Notes under the pieces: generated by a model | Databases searched by the model: none | What the model was told of the DNA's origin: nothing | What the model saw: the letters and a program-made list of their open reading frames with translations, nothing else | Origin: Pseudomonas saudiphocaensis | GTDB lineage: Bacteria > Pseudomonadota > Gammaproteobacteria > Pseudomonadales > Pseudomonadaceae | Length of the DNA: 64,000 nucleotides | Assembly: GCF_000756775.1 (NCBI RefSeq) | Contig: NZ_CCSF01000001.1 | Location: 372,001 to 436,000 of the forward strand | Direction of reading: 5' to 3' | Made by a program: the position numbers and the translations under genes | Part shown: positions 35,698 through 44,866 of the stretch, piece by piece | Layout: each line of letters opens with the position of its first letter | Numbering within the stretch: the stretch's first letter is position 1

Positions 35698-36438
35698 TTA
35701 CTGTGCGTTCAGCGCCTGACCATTGACGTCCTGGCTGTCCGGCCCCATGAGATAGAGGTACACCGGCATGATTTCGGCTGGCATCGGATTGACTGCTGGA
35801 TTCTCTCCCGGATAGGCCTTGATTCGCATGTCGGTACGGGTCGCGCCTGGGTTGACGCTGTTGCTGCGCACATTGCTGATGCCGTCCACTTCGTCGGCCA
35901 GCACCTGCATCAGGCCTTCAAGGGCGAACTTGGAAACCGCGTAGGCGCCCCAGTAGGCGCGACCTTTGCGCCCGACGCTGCTGGAAGTGAAGACGATCGA
36001 TGCGTCGCTGGAGAGCTTTAGCAGCGGCAGCAGGGTGCTGGTCAGCATAAAGGCAGCGTTGACGTTGACCTGCATGACCCGCATGAAGTTTTCCCCAGTC
36101 AGCTGTTCGATCGGGGTTCGCGGGCCGACGATGCCGGCGTTGTGCAGCAGCCCGTCCAGCCGGCCGAACTCGCGTTCGACGGTGGCTGCCAGTTCGTCGT
36201 ACTGGTGTGGCAAGGCGGTTTCCAGGTTGAAGGGGATCACCGCTGGCTGTGGCCAGCCGGCGGCTTCGATGTCGTCATAGACCTTGTTCAGGTTTTCTTC
36301 ATTCTTGCCCAGCAGCAGCACGGTTGCGCCATGTGCTGCGTAGGCCTTGGCGGCGGCTTCGCCAATGCCGCGGCCCGCGCCAGTCACCATGATGATCCGG
36401 CCTTCCAATAGGTTGGGTCGGGCTGAATACTCGAACAT
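35698..36438 (-). CDS. Short-chain dehydrogenase, YciK type
   Basis: 246 residues of the classical SDR fold: cofactor loop TGAGRGIG (about 17-24), HNAGIVGPR, catalytic Ser in TSSSVGRKG and YxxxK in YWGAYAVSKFALEG. The N terminus MFEYSARPNLLEGRIIMVTGAG resembles E. coli YciK. The start at 36438 follows GAGG, six bases away. It is last in the leftward group MTA deaminase-ubiG-mupP-SDR, 72 bases after mupP. The substrate is not known. Confidence 0.88.
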   Translation of the reverse strand: MFEYSARPNLLEGRIIMVTGAGRGIGEAAAKAYAAHGATVLLLGKNEENLNKVYDDIEAAGWPQPAVIPFNLETALPHQYDELAATVEREFGRLDGLLHNAGIVGPRTPIEQLTGENFMRVMQVNVNAAFMLTSTLLPLLKLSSDASIVFTSSSVGRKGRAYWGAYAVSKFALEGLMQVLADEVDGISNVRSNSVNPGATRTDMRIKAYPGENPAVNPMPAEIMPVYLYLMGPDSQDVNGQALNAQ

Positions 36439-36510
36439 CTGAAGCCTCACACAGTCAGGATATGGGCGCCTGCAATGGTCGCCAAAAAATGGTTAAAGCC
36501 TGCGAATCGA

Positions 36511-37182
36511 TCAGCAGGTTCCGAAAACGCGGTTGAGTACAGCGCGCAGCTCCAGGGGGTGGCTGACGACGAGGTCCGCGCCCCACTGGTCGGGATCGTC
36601 ATCGGGATGAATGTAGCCGTAGCGCACTGCTGCCGTCCGGCTGCCGGCGGCCCGCCCTGATTCGATATCACGCAGGTCGTCGCCCACGAACAGGGTGCTC
36701 GCTGGGGGTAGTCCCAGCTGGCTGCAGGCCAGCAGCATCGGCTCCGGGTCAGGCTTGCTCCGGCTGACATGATCGGGGCAGACCAGTACGGTCGAGCGGG
36801 AGCTGAGCCCCAACTGGTGCATGATGGGTTCGGCGAAGCGCAGCGGCTTGTTGGTCACCACGCCCCAGAGCAGGTCGGCTTCCTCGATCTCGCTTAGCAG
36901 TTGTGCCATGCCGTCGTACAGCTGGCTTTCGACTGCGCAATGTTCCTGATAACGATCCAGGAATTCCAGCCGCAGAACTTCGAATTCGTCGGACGCAGGA
37001 TCGACGTCGAAGGCGCTGAGCACCATGGCGCGCGCTCCGCCTGAGACGACATCACGGATCTGCTGATCGGGAACCCGCGGCAGGCCACGCGCCTGACGCA
37101 TGGCCTGGGTCACGGCTATGAAGTCGGGCGCGGTATCCAGCAGCGTTCCGTCCATGTCGAATAAAACGGCACGAAGATGCAT
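36511..37182 (-). CDS. mupP: N-acetylmuramic acid 6-phosphate phosphatase MupP (HAD family)
   Basis: 223 residues of the HAD superfamily: nucleophile motif [14 protein letters not shown] (Asp9 and Asp11), Thr in VVTNKP, Lys in [10 protein letters not shown] and acidic loop [12 protein letters not shown]. Annotated in older genomes as phosphoglycolate phosphatase. In Pseudomonas the gene adjacent to ubiG is MupP of the cell-wall recycling bypass that gives fosfomycin resistance. Its start overlaps the ubiG stop (TGATG), so the two are translationally coupled. The longer open frame upstream lies antiparallel to nothing real and inside ubiG. Confidence 0.88.
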   Translation of the reverse strand: MHLRAVLFDMDGTLLDTAPDFIAVTQAMRQARGLPRVPDQQIRDVVSGGARAMVLSAFDVDPASDEFEVLRLEFLDRYQEHCAVESQLYDGMAQLLSEIEEADLLWGVVTNKPLRFAEPIMHQLGLSSRSTVLVCPDHVSRSKPDPEPMLLACSQLGLPPASTLFVGDDLRDIESGRAAGSRTAAVRYGYIHPDDDPDQWGADLVVSHPLELRAVLNRVFGTC

Positions 37183-37880
37183 CAGGCCTCCCGCAGCGTT
37201 TGCAGCATGTAATTCACATCCACGTCCTGGGACAGCTTGTAGTCCTTGGTCAGCGGGTTGTAGGTCAGGCCGACGATGTCCCTGACGGCAAGTCCGGCGT
37301 CGCGGCTCCAGGCTCCGAGCTCCGAAGGCCGGATGAACTTGCGATAGTCGTGGGTGCCGCGGGGCAGCATTTTCAGCACGTATTCCGCGCCGATGATGGC
37401 CAGTGCGTAAGCCTTGGGGTTGCGGTTGATGGTCGAGAAGAACACCTGCCCGCCCGGTTTTACCATTTTGTAGCAAGCTCGGATGATCGATGCCGGGTCA
37501 GGAACGTGCTCTAGCATCTCCAGGCAGGTCACCACGTCAAATTGCTCGGGGCACTCCAGTGCCAGGGCTTCGGCAGTAATCTGCCGGTAATCTACCTCAA
37601 GCCCCGACTCCAGCAGGTGCAGACGTGCGACCGAAAGCGGTGCTTCGCCCATATCTATGCCGGTAACCGTTGCGCCGCGCTGGGCCATGGCTTCGCTGAG
37701 GATTCCTCCGCCGCAGCCGACGTCCAGCACCTTCTTCCCGGCCAATGAAGCACGTTCGTCAATCCAGTTCACCCGCAGGGGATTGATATCGTGCAGAGGT
37801 TTGAACTCGCTTTCGCGATCCCACCAGCGATGGGCGAGCGCTTCGAATTTAGCGATTTCGGCGTGATCGACGTTGCTCAT
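37182..37880 (-). CDS. ubiG: Ubiquinone biosynthesis O-methyltransferase UbiG
   Basis: 232 residues of the UbiG SAM methyltransferase family. Motif I is [13 protein letters not shown] (near 52). The N-terminal [32 protein letters not shown] and the C-terminal [22 protein letters not shown] are specific to UbiG. It performs both O-methylations in ubiquinone synthesis. The start at 37880 gives the standard N terminus. It is 138 bases downstream of the MTA deaminase gene on the same strand. Confidence 0.95.
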   Translation of the reverse strand: MSNVDHAEIAKFEALAHRWWDRESEFKPLHDINPLRVNWIDERASLAGKKVLDVGCGGGILSEAMAQRGATVTGIDMGEAPLSVARLHLLESGLEVDYRQITAEALALECPEQFDVVTCLEMLEHVPDPASIIRACYKMVKPGGQVFFSTINRNPKAYALAIIGAEYVLKMLPRGTHDYRKFIRPSELGAWSRDAGLAVRDIVGLTYNPLTKDYKLSQDVDVNYMLQTLREA

Positions 37881-38018
37881 AGTCTGTTCCGTATGAAAGC
37901 CTGAAGAAGCTTTATCTGCAAAACGCACATGTTGCCAGCTTCTGTCAGAGGAAGGGGGCTTCGGCGCAGAATCTGCAGCCTGTCAGTTTGTCGCGGTGTC
38001 GCTCGGTGGCGGGGCGGC

Positions 38019-39350
38019 TCACCCTTTGGCGCCTATCTTACGCCCCCACTCCTGTGCGGTTGCGATGACGCGTTGTTCATCCATGCGCAACAGCTGACGA
38101 TCCTGGAGCAACTGCTTGCCGCCGACCCACAGGTGCTTTACACATTCCCGTCCACCGGAATAGATCAGTTGCGACACCGGGTCGTAGATAGGCTGCTGCG
38201 CCAAGCGAGTCAGGTCGAACGCCACCATGTCGGCGAATTTGCCCAGTTCCAGCGAGCCGGTGTGATCCTCCAGGCCGAGCGCCCTTGCTCCATTGAGGGT
38301 GGCCATGCGCAGTGCGCGATGTGCATCCAGGGCGGTCGCTGATCCCGCTACCGCTTTGGCCAGTAGTGCTGCTGTGCGTGTTTCGCTCAGTAGATCAAGG
38401 TCATTGTTGCTCGCCGCACCGTCTGTGCCGACGGCCACGTTGACGCCGGCTTCCCATAGGCGCTCGACGGGACAAAAGCCGCTAGCCAGTTTCATGTTCG
38501 ATTCGGGGCAGTGGATGACGCTGCAGTTGTGCTCGACCAGCAGGGCCAGATCTTCATCGTTTACCTGCGTCATGTGCACCGCTTGAAAGCGCGGGCCCAG
38601 CAACTGCAAGCGAGCGAGCCGAGCCAGGGGGCGCTCCTGATGCATGCGCATGGCTTCCTGCACTTCATGTGCGGTTTCATGAACATGCATGTGGATACAG
38701 GCGTCCATCTCGGCGGCCAGTGTGCGGATGCTTTCAAGCTTGGCATCGGAGATCGTGTAGGGTGCGTGCGGCCCGAAGGCAACACTCAGTCTGGGGTGAT
38801 GTTTGAGGTCATCAAATAGCGAGACGGCTTTGCGCAATGCTTCGTTGGCGTCCCTCGATCCGGGTGTCGTGCCGTCCAGGATGGTCACGGCTATCTGCGC
38901 TCGCACACCGTGCTTGTGTGCCAGCTCGGTGACGATATCGGGAAAGAAGTACATGTCCGAAAAGCAAGTGATGCCGCTCTGCAACTGTTCGGCGATGGCA
39001 AGCTCGGTGCCGGCGCGAACAAAGTGCTCATCGACCCATTTCTTCTCCGCCGGCCAGATGTGCTCACGCAGCCAGGCCATAAGCGGCAGGTCGTCGGCAA
39101 GGCCACGGAAAAGGGTCATCGCCGCATGACCGTGGGCGTTGACGAGGCCGGGTGTCAGCAGCATCCCGCTGAGGTCAAGGGTTTCGCTGGCAACATAGCC
39201 GCTGACCTGTTCACGCGGTGCAATCAGAGCAATACGCCCCTCTCGGACGCCAATGGCATGGTTCCTCAGGACGACACCGGCTGGCTCTACCGGAACGAGC
39301 CAGGTAGGGAAGAGAAGCAGGTCAAGGGGTTCCGGGGAAATAGGCGGCAT
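38019..39350 (-). CDS. Amidohydrolase, 5'-methylthioadenosine/S-adenosylhomocysteine deaminase type
   Basis: 443 residues of the TRZ/ATZ branch of the amidohydrolase family. Metal ligands and catalytic residues are visible: HGH in VNAHGHAAM (near 70), GPHAPYT (near 190), HVHETAHE (near 220), the Glu/His near [12 protein letters not shown] (near 280) and the metal Asp in [11 protein letters not shown] (near 310). The P. aeruginosa gene at this place (PA3170, from memory) is a methylthioadenosine deaminase, which fits a 5'-methylthioadenosine or guanine-like substrate. The start at 39350 ([15 protein letters not shown]) is preferred over upstream codons that lack similarity. In PAO1 mtnA and gyrA lie just beyond; here the rrn remnant does. 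Confidence 0.85.
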   Translation of the reverse strand: MPPISPEPLDLLLFPTWLVPVEPAGVVLRNHAIGVREGRIALIAPREQVSGYVASETLDLSGMLLTPGLVNAHGHAAMTLFRGLADDLPLMAWLREHIWPAEKKWVDEHFVRAGTELAIAEQLQSGITCFSDMYFFPDIVTELAHKHGVRAQIAVTILDGTTPGSRDANEALRKAVSLFDDLKHHPRLSVAFGPHAPYTISDAKLESIRTLAAEMDACIHMHVHETAHEVQEAMRMHQERPLARLARLQLLGPRFQAVHMTQVNDEDLALLVEHNCSVIHCPESNMKLASGFCPVERLWEAGVNVAVGTDGAASNNDLDLLSETRTAALLAKAVAGSATALDAHRALRMATLNGARALGLEDHTGSLELGKFADMVAFDLTRLAQQPIYDPVSQLIYSGGRECVKHLWVGGKQLLQDRQLLRMDEQRVIATAQEWGRKIGAKG

Positions 39351-39470
39351 AGAGATTCGTCGGGCTATCGAGTAAGGCGGCCAGTGTAAAGGCTGTGCCG
39401 GGTAGTTTGAAGAAAGCACGGACGAGTTCAACGGCCCAGCGTTGCTTCCCTCTATATATAGGTGCGATCG

Positions 39471-39484
39471 CGGGCAATGGCCCG
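39471..39484. repeat. Small hairpin upstream of the rrn promoter block
   Basis: CGGGC and GCCCG flank the loop AATG, in the gap between the amidohydrolase start and the first rrn-type promoter. It has no T-run and no clear role. Confidence 0.3.
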
Positions 39485-39508
39485 TGCCAAGAAATCTTCA
39501 AATAGCGG

Positions 39509-39738
39509 TTGACGCGAGATTTGAGGTGCCTATAATGCGCACCTTCTCCGGCGCAGGCCTTCGGAAAAACCTCTTGTAAATCAAGAAGTTAGCTAAATTA
39601 AAGGCTTGCACGGACGGCGGATTCACGTAGAATGCGCCGGACTGACAGGGCGGTGGTTTGGCTCTGTCGGTGCTTCGGTCAGGTTGATCGAAAGCGGTTG
39701 AAAGAGGTGGTTGACAGCGGGTTTGAACGCTGTAGAAT
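39509..39738 (+). promoter_or_regulatory. Three tandem rrn-type promoters
   Basis: Three sigma70 pairs, each with a 16-base spacer: TTGACG (39509-39514)/TATAAT (39531-39536); TTGCAC (39606-39611)/TAGAAT (39628-39633); TTGACA (39711-39716)/TAGAAT (39733-39738). Each -10 is followed by a GC-rich discriminator (GCGCAC, GCGCC, TCGCC) as in stringently controlled rRNA promoters. AT-rich sequence at 39577-39602 before the second pair could act as an UP element. Such tandem arrays are typical of Pseudomonas rRNA operons. Here they lead only into a 5S-like gene. Confidence 0.8.
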
Positions 39739-39765
39739 TCGCCTCCCGCTGACGAGAGACGCTGA

Positions 39766-39885
39766 GTTGATCGAAGGCATAAGCGTTGGAACCACCTGAT
39801 CCCATCCCGAACTCAGAAGTGAAACGACGCATCGCCGATGGTAGTGTGGGGCTTCCCCATGTGAGAGTAGGTCATCGTCAAGCTC
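39766..39885 (+). rRNA. rrf: Orphan 5S ribosomal RNA, atypical 5' end
   Basis: From about 39782 to 39885 the sequence is a clear Pseudomonas 5S rRNA: AGCGTTGGAACCACCTGA, then the loop with CCCGAACTCAGAAGTGAAAC, the GATGGTAGTGTGGGG helix and the 3' arm ATCGTCAAGC. The 5' end departs from the usual form. The 3' arm needs about GCTTGACGA opposite it, but the bases at 39766-39775 read GTTGATCGAA, leaving helix I shortened and with a bulge. These ten bases are identical to a leader element at 39683-39692, so leader may be fused to the 5S interior. No 16S, tRNA or 23S gene is present in the window. It may be a functional extra 5S or a remnant. Confidence 0.8.
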
Positions 39886-39892
39886 ATACACC

Positions 39893-39926
39893 AAACCCCC
39901 GATCCTCGAAAGAGGGTCGGGGGTTT
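39893..39926 (+). terminator. Intrinsic terminator after the 5S gene
   Basis: AAACCCCCGATCCTC (39893-39907) pairs with GAGGGTCGGGGGTTT (39912-39926) around a GAAA tetraloop, with one G-T pair, followed by a short T-rich stretch. This 15-base stem on a GAAA loop is typical of strong rrn terminators. Confidence 0.85.
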
Positions 39927-40115
39927 GTCTTTGTGCGGAAGAAAAATGGTCCCATGTGGCTGCCCGGCAAAGGGCTGATGCCGGCCTTGGAGGCTGGATG
40001 AATACCAGCCTGGGCGCTTCGCTGGATAAAGCCAGTACGACGCGATGGTGACAACCTAACTGGCATTACGTCTCGTGTAGGTGCTCTGTTTCCACCGGAG
40101 GAGATTGAGCCTTTC
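39927..40115. other. Gap between 5S terminator and queD
   Basis: 189 bases with no gene that I can support. A perfect inverted repeat AGGCTGG/CCAGCCT (39991-39997 and 40005-40011) with a seven-base loop is the only structure seen. It could end queD transcription from the other strand, but it lacks a T-run. Confidence 0.4.
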
Positions 40116-40472
40116 TCAGTCTCCGCGGTACTCACAGCCGCTGGTACAGGTTTCGTGGATGCGAATGCGCGACAGTTCTGGCAGTAGCGGCTTTAGCTCA
40201 CCCCAAATCCATTTCGCTAGATTTTCGCTGGTGGGATTTTCTAGGCCAGGCAGATCGTTCAGGTAGTTATGGTCAAGCTGCTCGAGGAGCGGCTTGAATA
40301 TGCTTTTGATCTCGCCGAAATCACGTATCCATCCCGTATGCGGATCTACCTGCCCCTCGATGTAAAGCGCTACGCGAAATGAATGGCCGTGTAGACGTCC
40401 ACACTTGTGACCCTCGGGCACATGCGGCAAACGATGCGCAGACTCGAATGTAAACTCTTTGAATATTTCCAC
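40116..40472 (-). CDS. queD: 6-carboxy-5,6,7,8-tetrahydropterin synthase QueD
   Basis: 118 residues of the PTPS/QueD family. Zinc ligands His13 (FESAHRLP), and the two His of CGRLHGHSF (near 28-32) are present, with the catalytic Cys just before them (HKCGRLHGH) and the conserved Glu in ETCTSGCEY near the C terminus. It makes the pterin precursor of queuosine from 7,8-dihydroneopterin triphosphate. The start codon is GTG at 40472. I see no clear preQ1 riboswitch in its 5' region. It is divergent from the permease gene. Confidence 0.92.
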   Translation of the reverse strand: MEIFKEFTFESAHRLPHVPEGHKCGRLHGHSFRVALYIEGQVDPHTGWIRDFGEIKSIFKPLLEQLDHNYLNDLPGLENPTSENLAKWIWGELKPLLPELSRIRIHETCTSGCEYRGD

Positions 40473-40692
40473 GTAGTTGTTTCTCTCACTCAGGCGGGCC
40501 TCATGGCCGAGACGGTCATTTTATCTTCTTTTCCTCGTAACAGGTGCCGCCCGGCAAGTATCGATACTTATCGGAGATTACAGGTTGTATGCGACAGATT
40601 GCCGTTCGGTAATGTTTCTTTGACTCTCTTGTGTGTGTAATGCAAAGTACGCAGCTTTTTATCAGTGCTGCCATGTGGCGAAAGGGGATGAT

Positions 40693-42009
40693 ATGAATGC
40701 TGTAGTTGCAGCAGTGGGGATCATGCTGGTTCTCAGCTTGTGTCGCGTCCACGTGGTAGTGGCGTTGATTACCGGCGCCATTGCGGGCGGGTTGCTTGGC
40801 GGGTTGGGAATTGACGGTAGTCTGGCGGCTTTCAACAAAGGCCTGGGTGGTGGTGCCACGGTCGCCCTTTCCTATGCGTTGCTTGGCGCTTTTGCTGTGG
40901 CGATAGGCAAGAGCGGATTGGCTCATGCCTTGGCAGATAAGGTGCTGTCGATGCTTGGCCGGCAGGAGTCTGGTGGCGCCGGCGCGGTAAAGTGGCTACT
41001 GGTTGCTTTGCTACTGGCGGTGGCGATTTCTTCGCAAAATATCCTGCCGATTCATATCGCATTCATACCATTGCTGGTTCCACCGCTACTGTATGTTCTG
41101 ACCAAGCTGCAGATCGACCGCCGGTTGATCGCCTGTGTTCTTGCTTTCGGCTTGATCACGCCTTACATGTTTCTGCCAGTCGGGTTTGGCAACATCTTCC
41201 TCAAGGAAATTCTGCTCGCCAACGTCGCTAAAAGCGGGGCTGACGTCACAGGAGTAGCGGTTACTCAGGCGATGCTAATTCCGGCGCTGGGGATGGTCAC
41301 AGGCCTGCTGATCGCATTGTTCAGTTATCGCAAACCGCGTGCTTACCAGCCCCAGAAGTTCGAAAGTACGGCGCAGACGGGCGTACAGTACAGCCCGCTG
41401 ACGTTGCTTGTTGCTGGGGTTGCGATCGCGGTCGCTTTCGCTATTCAGTTATGGCTTGATTCGATGATCATCGGAGCGCTGGCAGGCTTCGTTATCTTTT
41501 CGGTATCGCGAGTCGTACGTTGGCGTGAAGCTGACGACCTGTTTACCGAAGGCATGAAGATGATGGCAATGATCGGCTTCATCATGATTGCGGCTTCGGG
41601 TTTTGCCGAGGTCATGCGCGAGACGGGACAGGTAAAAACACTGGTTGATACCTCGGCGCAGCTGGTTGGCAACAGCAAGGCGGTAGGTGCGCTGCTGATG
41701 CTGTTGGTTGGCTTGCTGGTGACCATGGGCATTGGCTCGTCATTTTCGACGGTGCCGATCATTGCCGCGATTTTTGTTCCCTTGAGCATGGAGCTTGGCT
41801 TCAGCACCTTGGCTATCGTCAGTCTCGTTGGAACCGCTGGAGCTCTGGGGGATGCCGGTTCGCCTGCTTCCGACTCGACGCTGGGCCCAACGGCCGGGCT
41901 GAACGTGGATGGTCAGCACAATCATATTTGGGACACTGTGGTTCCCACCTTTCTGCATTACAACCTACCGTTGCTGGCATTCGGTTGGGTTGCTGCGATG
42001 GTGCTCTAA
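40693..42009 (+). CDS. Na+/H+ antiporter-family (GntP/NhaC-like) permease
   Basis: 438 residues with about 11-12 hydrophobic segments. The pattern [22 protein letters not shown], then [15 protein letters not shown], and the C-terminal [35 protein letters not shown] fits the Na+/H+ antiporter family of the ion transporter superfamily, related to YuiF/HI1586-type proteins. The true substrate could be a cation or an organic acid or amino acid. The start at 40693 ([11 protein letters not shown]) follows GGGG in AAAGGGGATG, and twenty upstream in-frame codons are hydrophilic. It stands alone, 110 bases before the PerM-type gene. Confidence 0.78.
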   Translation: MNAVVAAVGIMLVLSLCRVHVVVALITGAIAGGLLGGLGIDGSLAAFNKGLGGGATVALSYALLGAFAVAIGKSGLAHALADKVLSMLGRQESGGAGAVKWLLVALLLAVAISSQNILPIHIAFIPLLVPPLLYVLTKLQIDRRLIACVLAFGLITPYMFLPVGFGNIFLKEILLANVAKSGADVTGVAVTQAMLIPALGMVTGLLIALFSYRKPRAYQPQKFESTAQTGVQYSPLTLLVAGVAIAVAFAIQLWLDSMIIGALAGFVIFSVSRVVRWREADDLFTEGMKMMAMIGFIMIAASGFAEVMRETGQVKTLVDTSAQLVGNSKAVGALLMLLVGLLVTMGIGSSFSTVPIIAAIFVPLSMELGFSTLAIVSLVGTAGALGDAGSPASDSTLGPTAGLNVDGQHNHIWDTVVPTFLHYNLPLLAFGWVAAMVL

Positions 42010-42119
42010 CCCCGCTTCCCAAGGGCAGAATGCGCTTCCGCAGCGTAGCTCTGCCCACTCTCAGCACTCCTCACCGCGAACGTTGACTAAAAGGTACAAC
42101 TACCGCGATAGGGTGCACG

Positions 42120-43169
42120 ATGGCCAATTCGAGACTCGAACAGAAAGTATTTCTTGCTCTGTTGGTTGTCGTATCGCTGGCCTTCGGCTGGATACTGCTG
42201 CCTTTCTACGGGGCCGTTTTCTGGGCTGTTATTCTGGCGATCATCTTCGCGCCGTTACAGCTCCGCCTTTATAACCGCCTCGGACCACGCCGCAATCTGG
42301 CCGCACTGATCACTTTAAGTGTTTGCTTACTGGTCGCTGTGTTGCCGGTAATCTTCATTACCGGGTTGCTCGTGCAGGAAGGTTCGGCGCTCTACGGGCG
42401 CATCGAAAGCGGTGAGCTGGATATCGGAAGCTTTGTAGGCGCGGCCAAAGACCTGCTGCCGTCTTCGCTACAGGTGCAGTTGCAGCGTTTCGGTTTTGAC
42501 GACTGGGAACAGATGCGCGAGCGTCTTTCCTCGGGCGCACTGGAAGGCAGCCAGTTTCTGGCAACCAAGGCCTTTAGCTTCGGGCAGGGGACCTTCCAGT
42601 TCGTGTTGAGCTTCTTTCTGATGCTCTATCTTTTGTTCTTCCTGATTCGTGACGGGCGCGAACTGGTCGCCCGTATCAGGCAAGCGGTGCCGTTGAGCGT
42701 CAACCAGAAACGGCGGCTGTTCAGCAAGTTTACCCGTGTCGTACGAGCCACCGTGAAAGGCAATATTGTCGTGGCCATTACGCAAGGGGCATTAGGCGGG
42801 ATTATCTTTGCAGTGCTCGGTATCCCCAGCTCTGTGCTTTGGGGAGTGCTGATGGCTTTTCTTTCCTTGCTGCCGGCGGTAGGGGCGGGGCTGATCTGGA
42901 CGCCAGTGGCAATCTACTTCCTGATGCAGGGGCTGATCATGCAAGGTGTAATTCTCATCCTGTATGGCGTACTGGTGATCGGCCTGGTGGACAATATCCT
43001 GCGACCCATTCTGGTGGGGAAAGATACGAAAATGCCGGACTATGTGGTGCTGATCTCCACCCTGGGCGGACTGAGTCTCTTCGGCTTGAATGGGTTTGTA
43101 ATCGGGCCTCTGATCGCTGCTTTGTTCATTTCATCCTGGGGGCTGTTCACCTCTTCCGAGGCAGATTAG
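42120..43169 (+). CDS. AI-2E/PerM-family membrane protein
   Basis: 349 residues with about eight transmembrane segments and the UPF0118/AI-2E transporter pattern: N-terminal paired helices (about 10-75), a hydrophilic middle (about 90-145), and the C-terminal region FAVLGIPSSVLWGVLMAFLSLLPAVGAGLIW and DNILRPILVGKDTKMPDYVVLISTLGGLSLFGLNGFVIGPLIAAL. Members include TqsA (autoinducer-2 export) and Na+/H+ antiporters, so the substrate is open. Convergent with aceA, with a shared terminator. Confidence 0.87.
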   Translation: MANSRLEQKVFLALLVVVSLAFGWILLPFYGAVFWAVILAIIFAPLQLRLYNRLGPRRNLAALITLSVCLLVAVLPVIFITGLLVQEGSALYGRIESGELDIGSFVGAAKDLLPSSLQVQLQRFGFDDWEQMRERLSSGALEGSQFLATKAFSFGQGTFQFVLSFFLMLYLLFFLIRDGRELVARIRQAVPLSVNQKRRLFSKFTRVVRATVKGNIVVAITQGALGGIIFAVLGIPSSVLWGVLMAFLSLLPAVGAGLIWTPVAIYFLMQGLIMQGVILILYGVLVIGLVDNILRPILVGKDTKMPDYVVLISTLGGLSLFGLNGFVIGPLIAALFISSWGLFTSSEAD

Positions 43170-43196
43170 CCAAGTCCAGCCGAAGGCCTGAAAACA

Positions 43197-43224
43197 GAAA
43201 GCCCCGACAAGTGCCGGGGCTTTC
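43197..43224. terminator. Bidirectional terminator between the PerM-type gene and aceA
   Basis: GAAAGCCCCG (43197-43206) pairs with CGGGGCTTTC (43215-43224). A-rich flank AAAACAG on the left provides T residues for aceA transcripts on the minus strand; on the plus strand the stem ends in TTTCC. It lies between two convergent stops. Confidence 0.75.
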
Positions 43225-43270
43225 CAGTTCAACGCTCTGACTCGACCCGAAGGTCGAGCTGAACCTGTTC

Positions 43271-44866
43271 TTAGTGGAACTGGTTCATGGTGTTGTCTTT
43301 ACCGCTTGCCTTCAGAGCTGCTTCGCCAGCGAAGTACTCTTTATGGTTGTCACCGATGTCGGAGCCAGCCATGTTCTGGTGCTTGACGCAGGCGATGCCC
43401 TGACGGATCTCTTCGCGCTGCACGCCCTTGACGTAGGCCAGCATGCCCTGGTCGGCGAAGTACCCCTTGGCCAGGTTGTCGGTGGACAGCGCGGCAGTGT
43501 GGTAAGTCGGCAGCGTGATCAGGTGGTGGAAGATACCGGCGTGAGCCGAACCATCGCGCTGGAACGTGCGGATCTTCTCGTCGGCGAGCTGAGCCAGCTC
43601 GGTGTTGTCGTACTCGACGCTCATCAGCTTGTCGCGGTCGTAGGCGGAAACATCCTTGCCTTCGGCAACCATGGCATCGAAGACCTGCTGACGGAAGTTC
43701 AGGGTCCAGTTGAAGGAAGGGCTGTTGTTGTAGACCAGCTTGGCATTGGGGATGACTTCGCGGATGCGGTCAACCATGGCCTTGATCTGGCCAACGTGCG
43801 GCTTCTCGGTTTCGATCCACAGCAGGTCAGCGCCGTTCTGCAGGCTGGTGATGCAGTCCAGTACGCAGCGGTCTTCACCAGTGCCAGCACGGAACTGGAA
43901 CAGGTTGGACGGCAGACGCTTCGGACGCAGCAGCTTGCCTTCACGCTTGATCACGACGTCGCCGTTGCCCAGCTCGGCTTCGGAGATTTCTTCGCAATCC
44001 AGGAAGGAGTTGTACAGGTCGCCCAGGTCGCCCGGCTCTTTGGTGACGGCGATCTGCTTGGTCAGGCCGGCACCCAGGGAGTCGGTACGAGCAACGATGA
44101 CACCGTTGTCGATACCCAGCTCGAGGAACGCGTAGCGAACGGCAGCGATCTTGGCGAGGAAATCAGCGTGCGGAACGGTAACCTTGCCGTCCTGGTGACC
44201 ACACTGCTTCTCGTCGGATACCTGGTTCTCGATCTGGATGCAGCAGGCACCCGCTTCGATCATGCGCTTGGCCAGCAGGTAGGTGGCTTCCGGGTTGCCG
44301 AAGCCGGCGTCGATGTCGGCGATGATCGGGACGATGTGGGTCTCGAAGTTGTCGATCTGCGACTGGATCTCGGCTGCCTTGGCAGAGTCACCGGCTTCAC
44401 GAGCAGCATCCAGTGCGGTGAACAGCAGGTCCAGCTCACGGCTGTCGGCCTGACGCAGGAAGGTGTACAGCTCTTCGATCAGATCGGAAACCGCAGTCTT
44501 CTCATGCATCGACTGGTCCGGCAGCGGGCCGAACTCGGAGCGCAGGGCGGCAACCATCCAGCCGGACAGGTACAGGTACTTCTTGTTGGTGGTCTTCAGG
44601 TGCTTCTTGATGGAGATCAGCTTCTGCTGACCAATGAAGCCGTGCCAGCAACCCAGCGACTGCGTGTAGAGGGACGAGTCAGCGTCGTACTCTTCCATGT
44701 CCTTGCGCATGATGTCGGCGGTGTACTGAGCGATTTCCAGACCGGTCTTGAAGCGGTTCTGAGCACGCATGCGAGCCACAGACTCAGGGTTGATAGCGCT
44801 CCAGCTGCTTCCAGCCATTTCTTTCAGAGCGGCAACTGCCTTGATGTCGTTTTGATAAGCGGACAT
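43271..44866 (-). CDS. aceA: Isocitrate lyase
   Basis: 531 residues, the long Pseudomonas-type isocitrate lyase. The catalytic Cys lies in SDEKQCGHQDGK (near 222), with the glyoxylate-binding DIDAGFGNPEATYLL upstream and the typical VEYDNTELAQLADEKIRTF near the C terminus. It cleaves isocitrate to succinate and glyoxylate, allowing growth on acetate and fatty acids and competing with the two isocitrate dehydrogenases encoded downstream. The start at 44866 follows AAAGGA; 17 upstream in-frame codons are leader. A probable promoter lies about 400 bases upstream, so the mRNA leader is long. Confidence 0.95.
   Translation of the reverse strand: MSAYQNDIKAVAALKEMAGSSWSAINPESVARMRAQNRFKTGLEIAQYTADIMRKDMEEYDADSSLYTQSLGCWHGFIGQQKLISIKKHLKTTNKKYLYLSGWMVAALRSEFGPLPDQSMHEKTAVSDLIEELYTFLRQADSRELDLLFTALDAAREAGDSAKAAEIQSQIDNFETHIVPIIADIDAGFGNPEATYLLAKRMIEAGACCIQIENQVSDEKQCGHQDGKVTVPHADFLAKIAAVRYAFLELGIDNGVIVARTDSLGAGLTKQIAVTKEPGDLGDLYNSFLDCEEISEAELGNGDVVIKREGKLLRPKRLPSNLFQFRAGTGEDRCVLDCITSLQNGADLLWIETEKPHVGQIKAMVDRIREVIPNAKLVYNNSPSFNWTLNFRQQVFDAMVAEGKDVSAYDRDKLMSVEYDNTELAQLADEKIRTFQRDGSAHAGIFHHLITLPTYHTAALSTDNLAKGYFADQGMLAYVKGVQREEIRQGIACVKHQNMAGSDIGDNHKEYFAGEAALKASGKDNTMNQFH

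Noticed and set aside
39485-39790. Start of a complete rRNA operon
   Set aside because: Promoters and leader are rrn-like, but no 16S, tRNA or 23S sequence follows; the 5S body begins at about 39782.
40473-40692. preQ1 riboswitch before queD
   Set aside because: The minus-strand leader shows no clear preQ1 aptamer stem or loop pattern that I could support.
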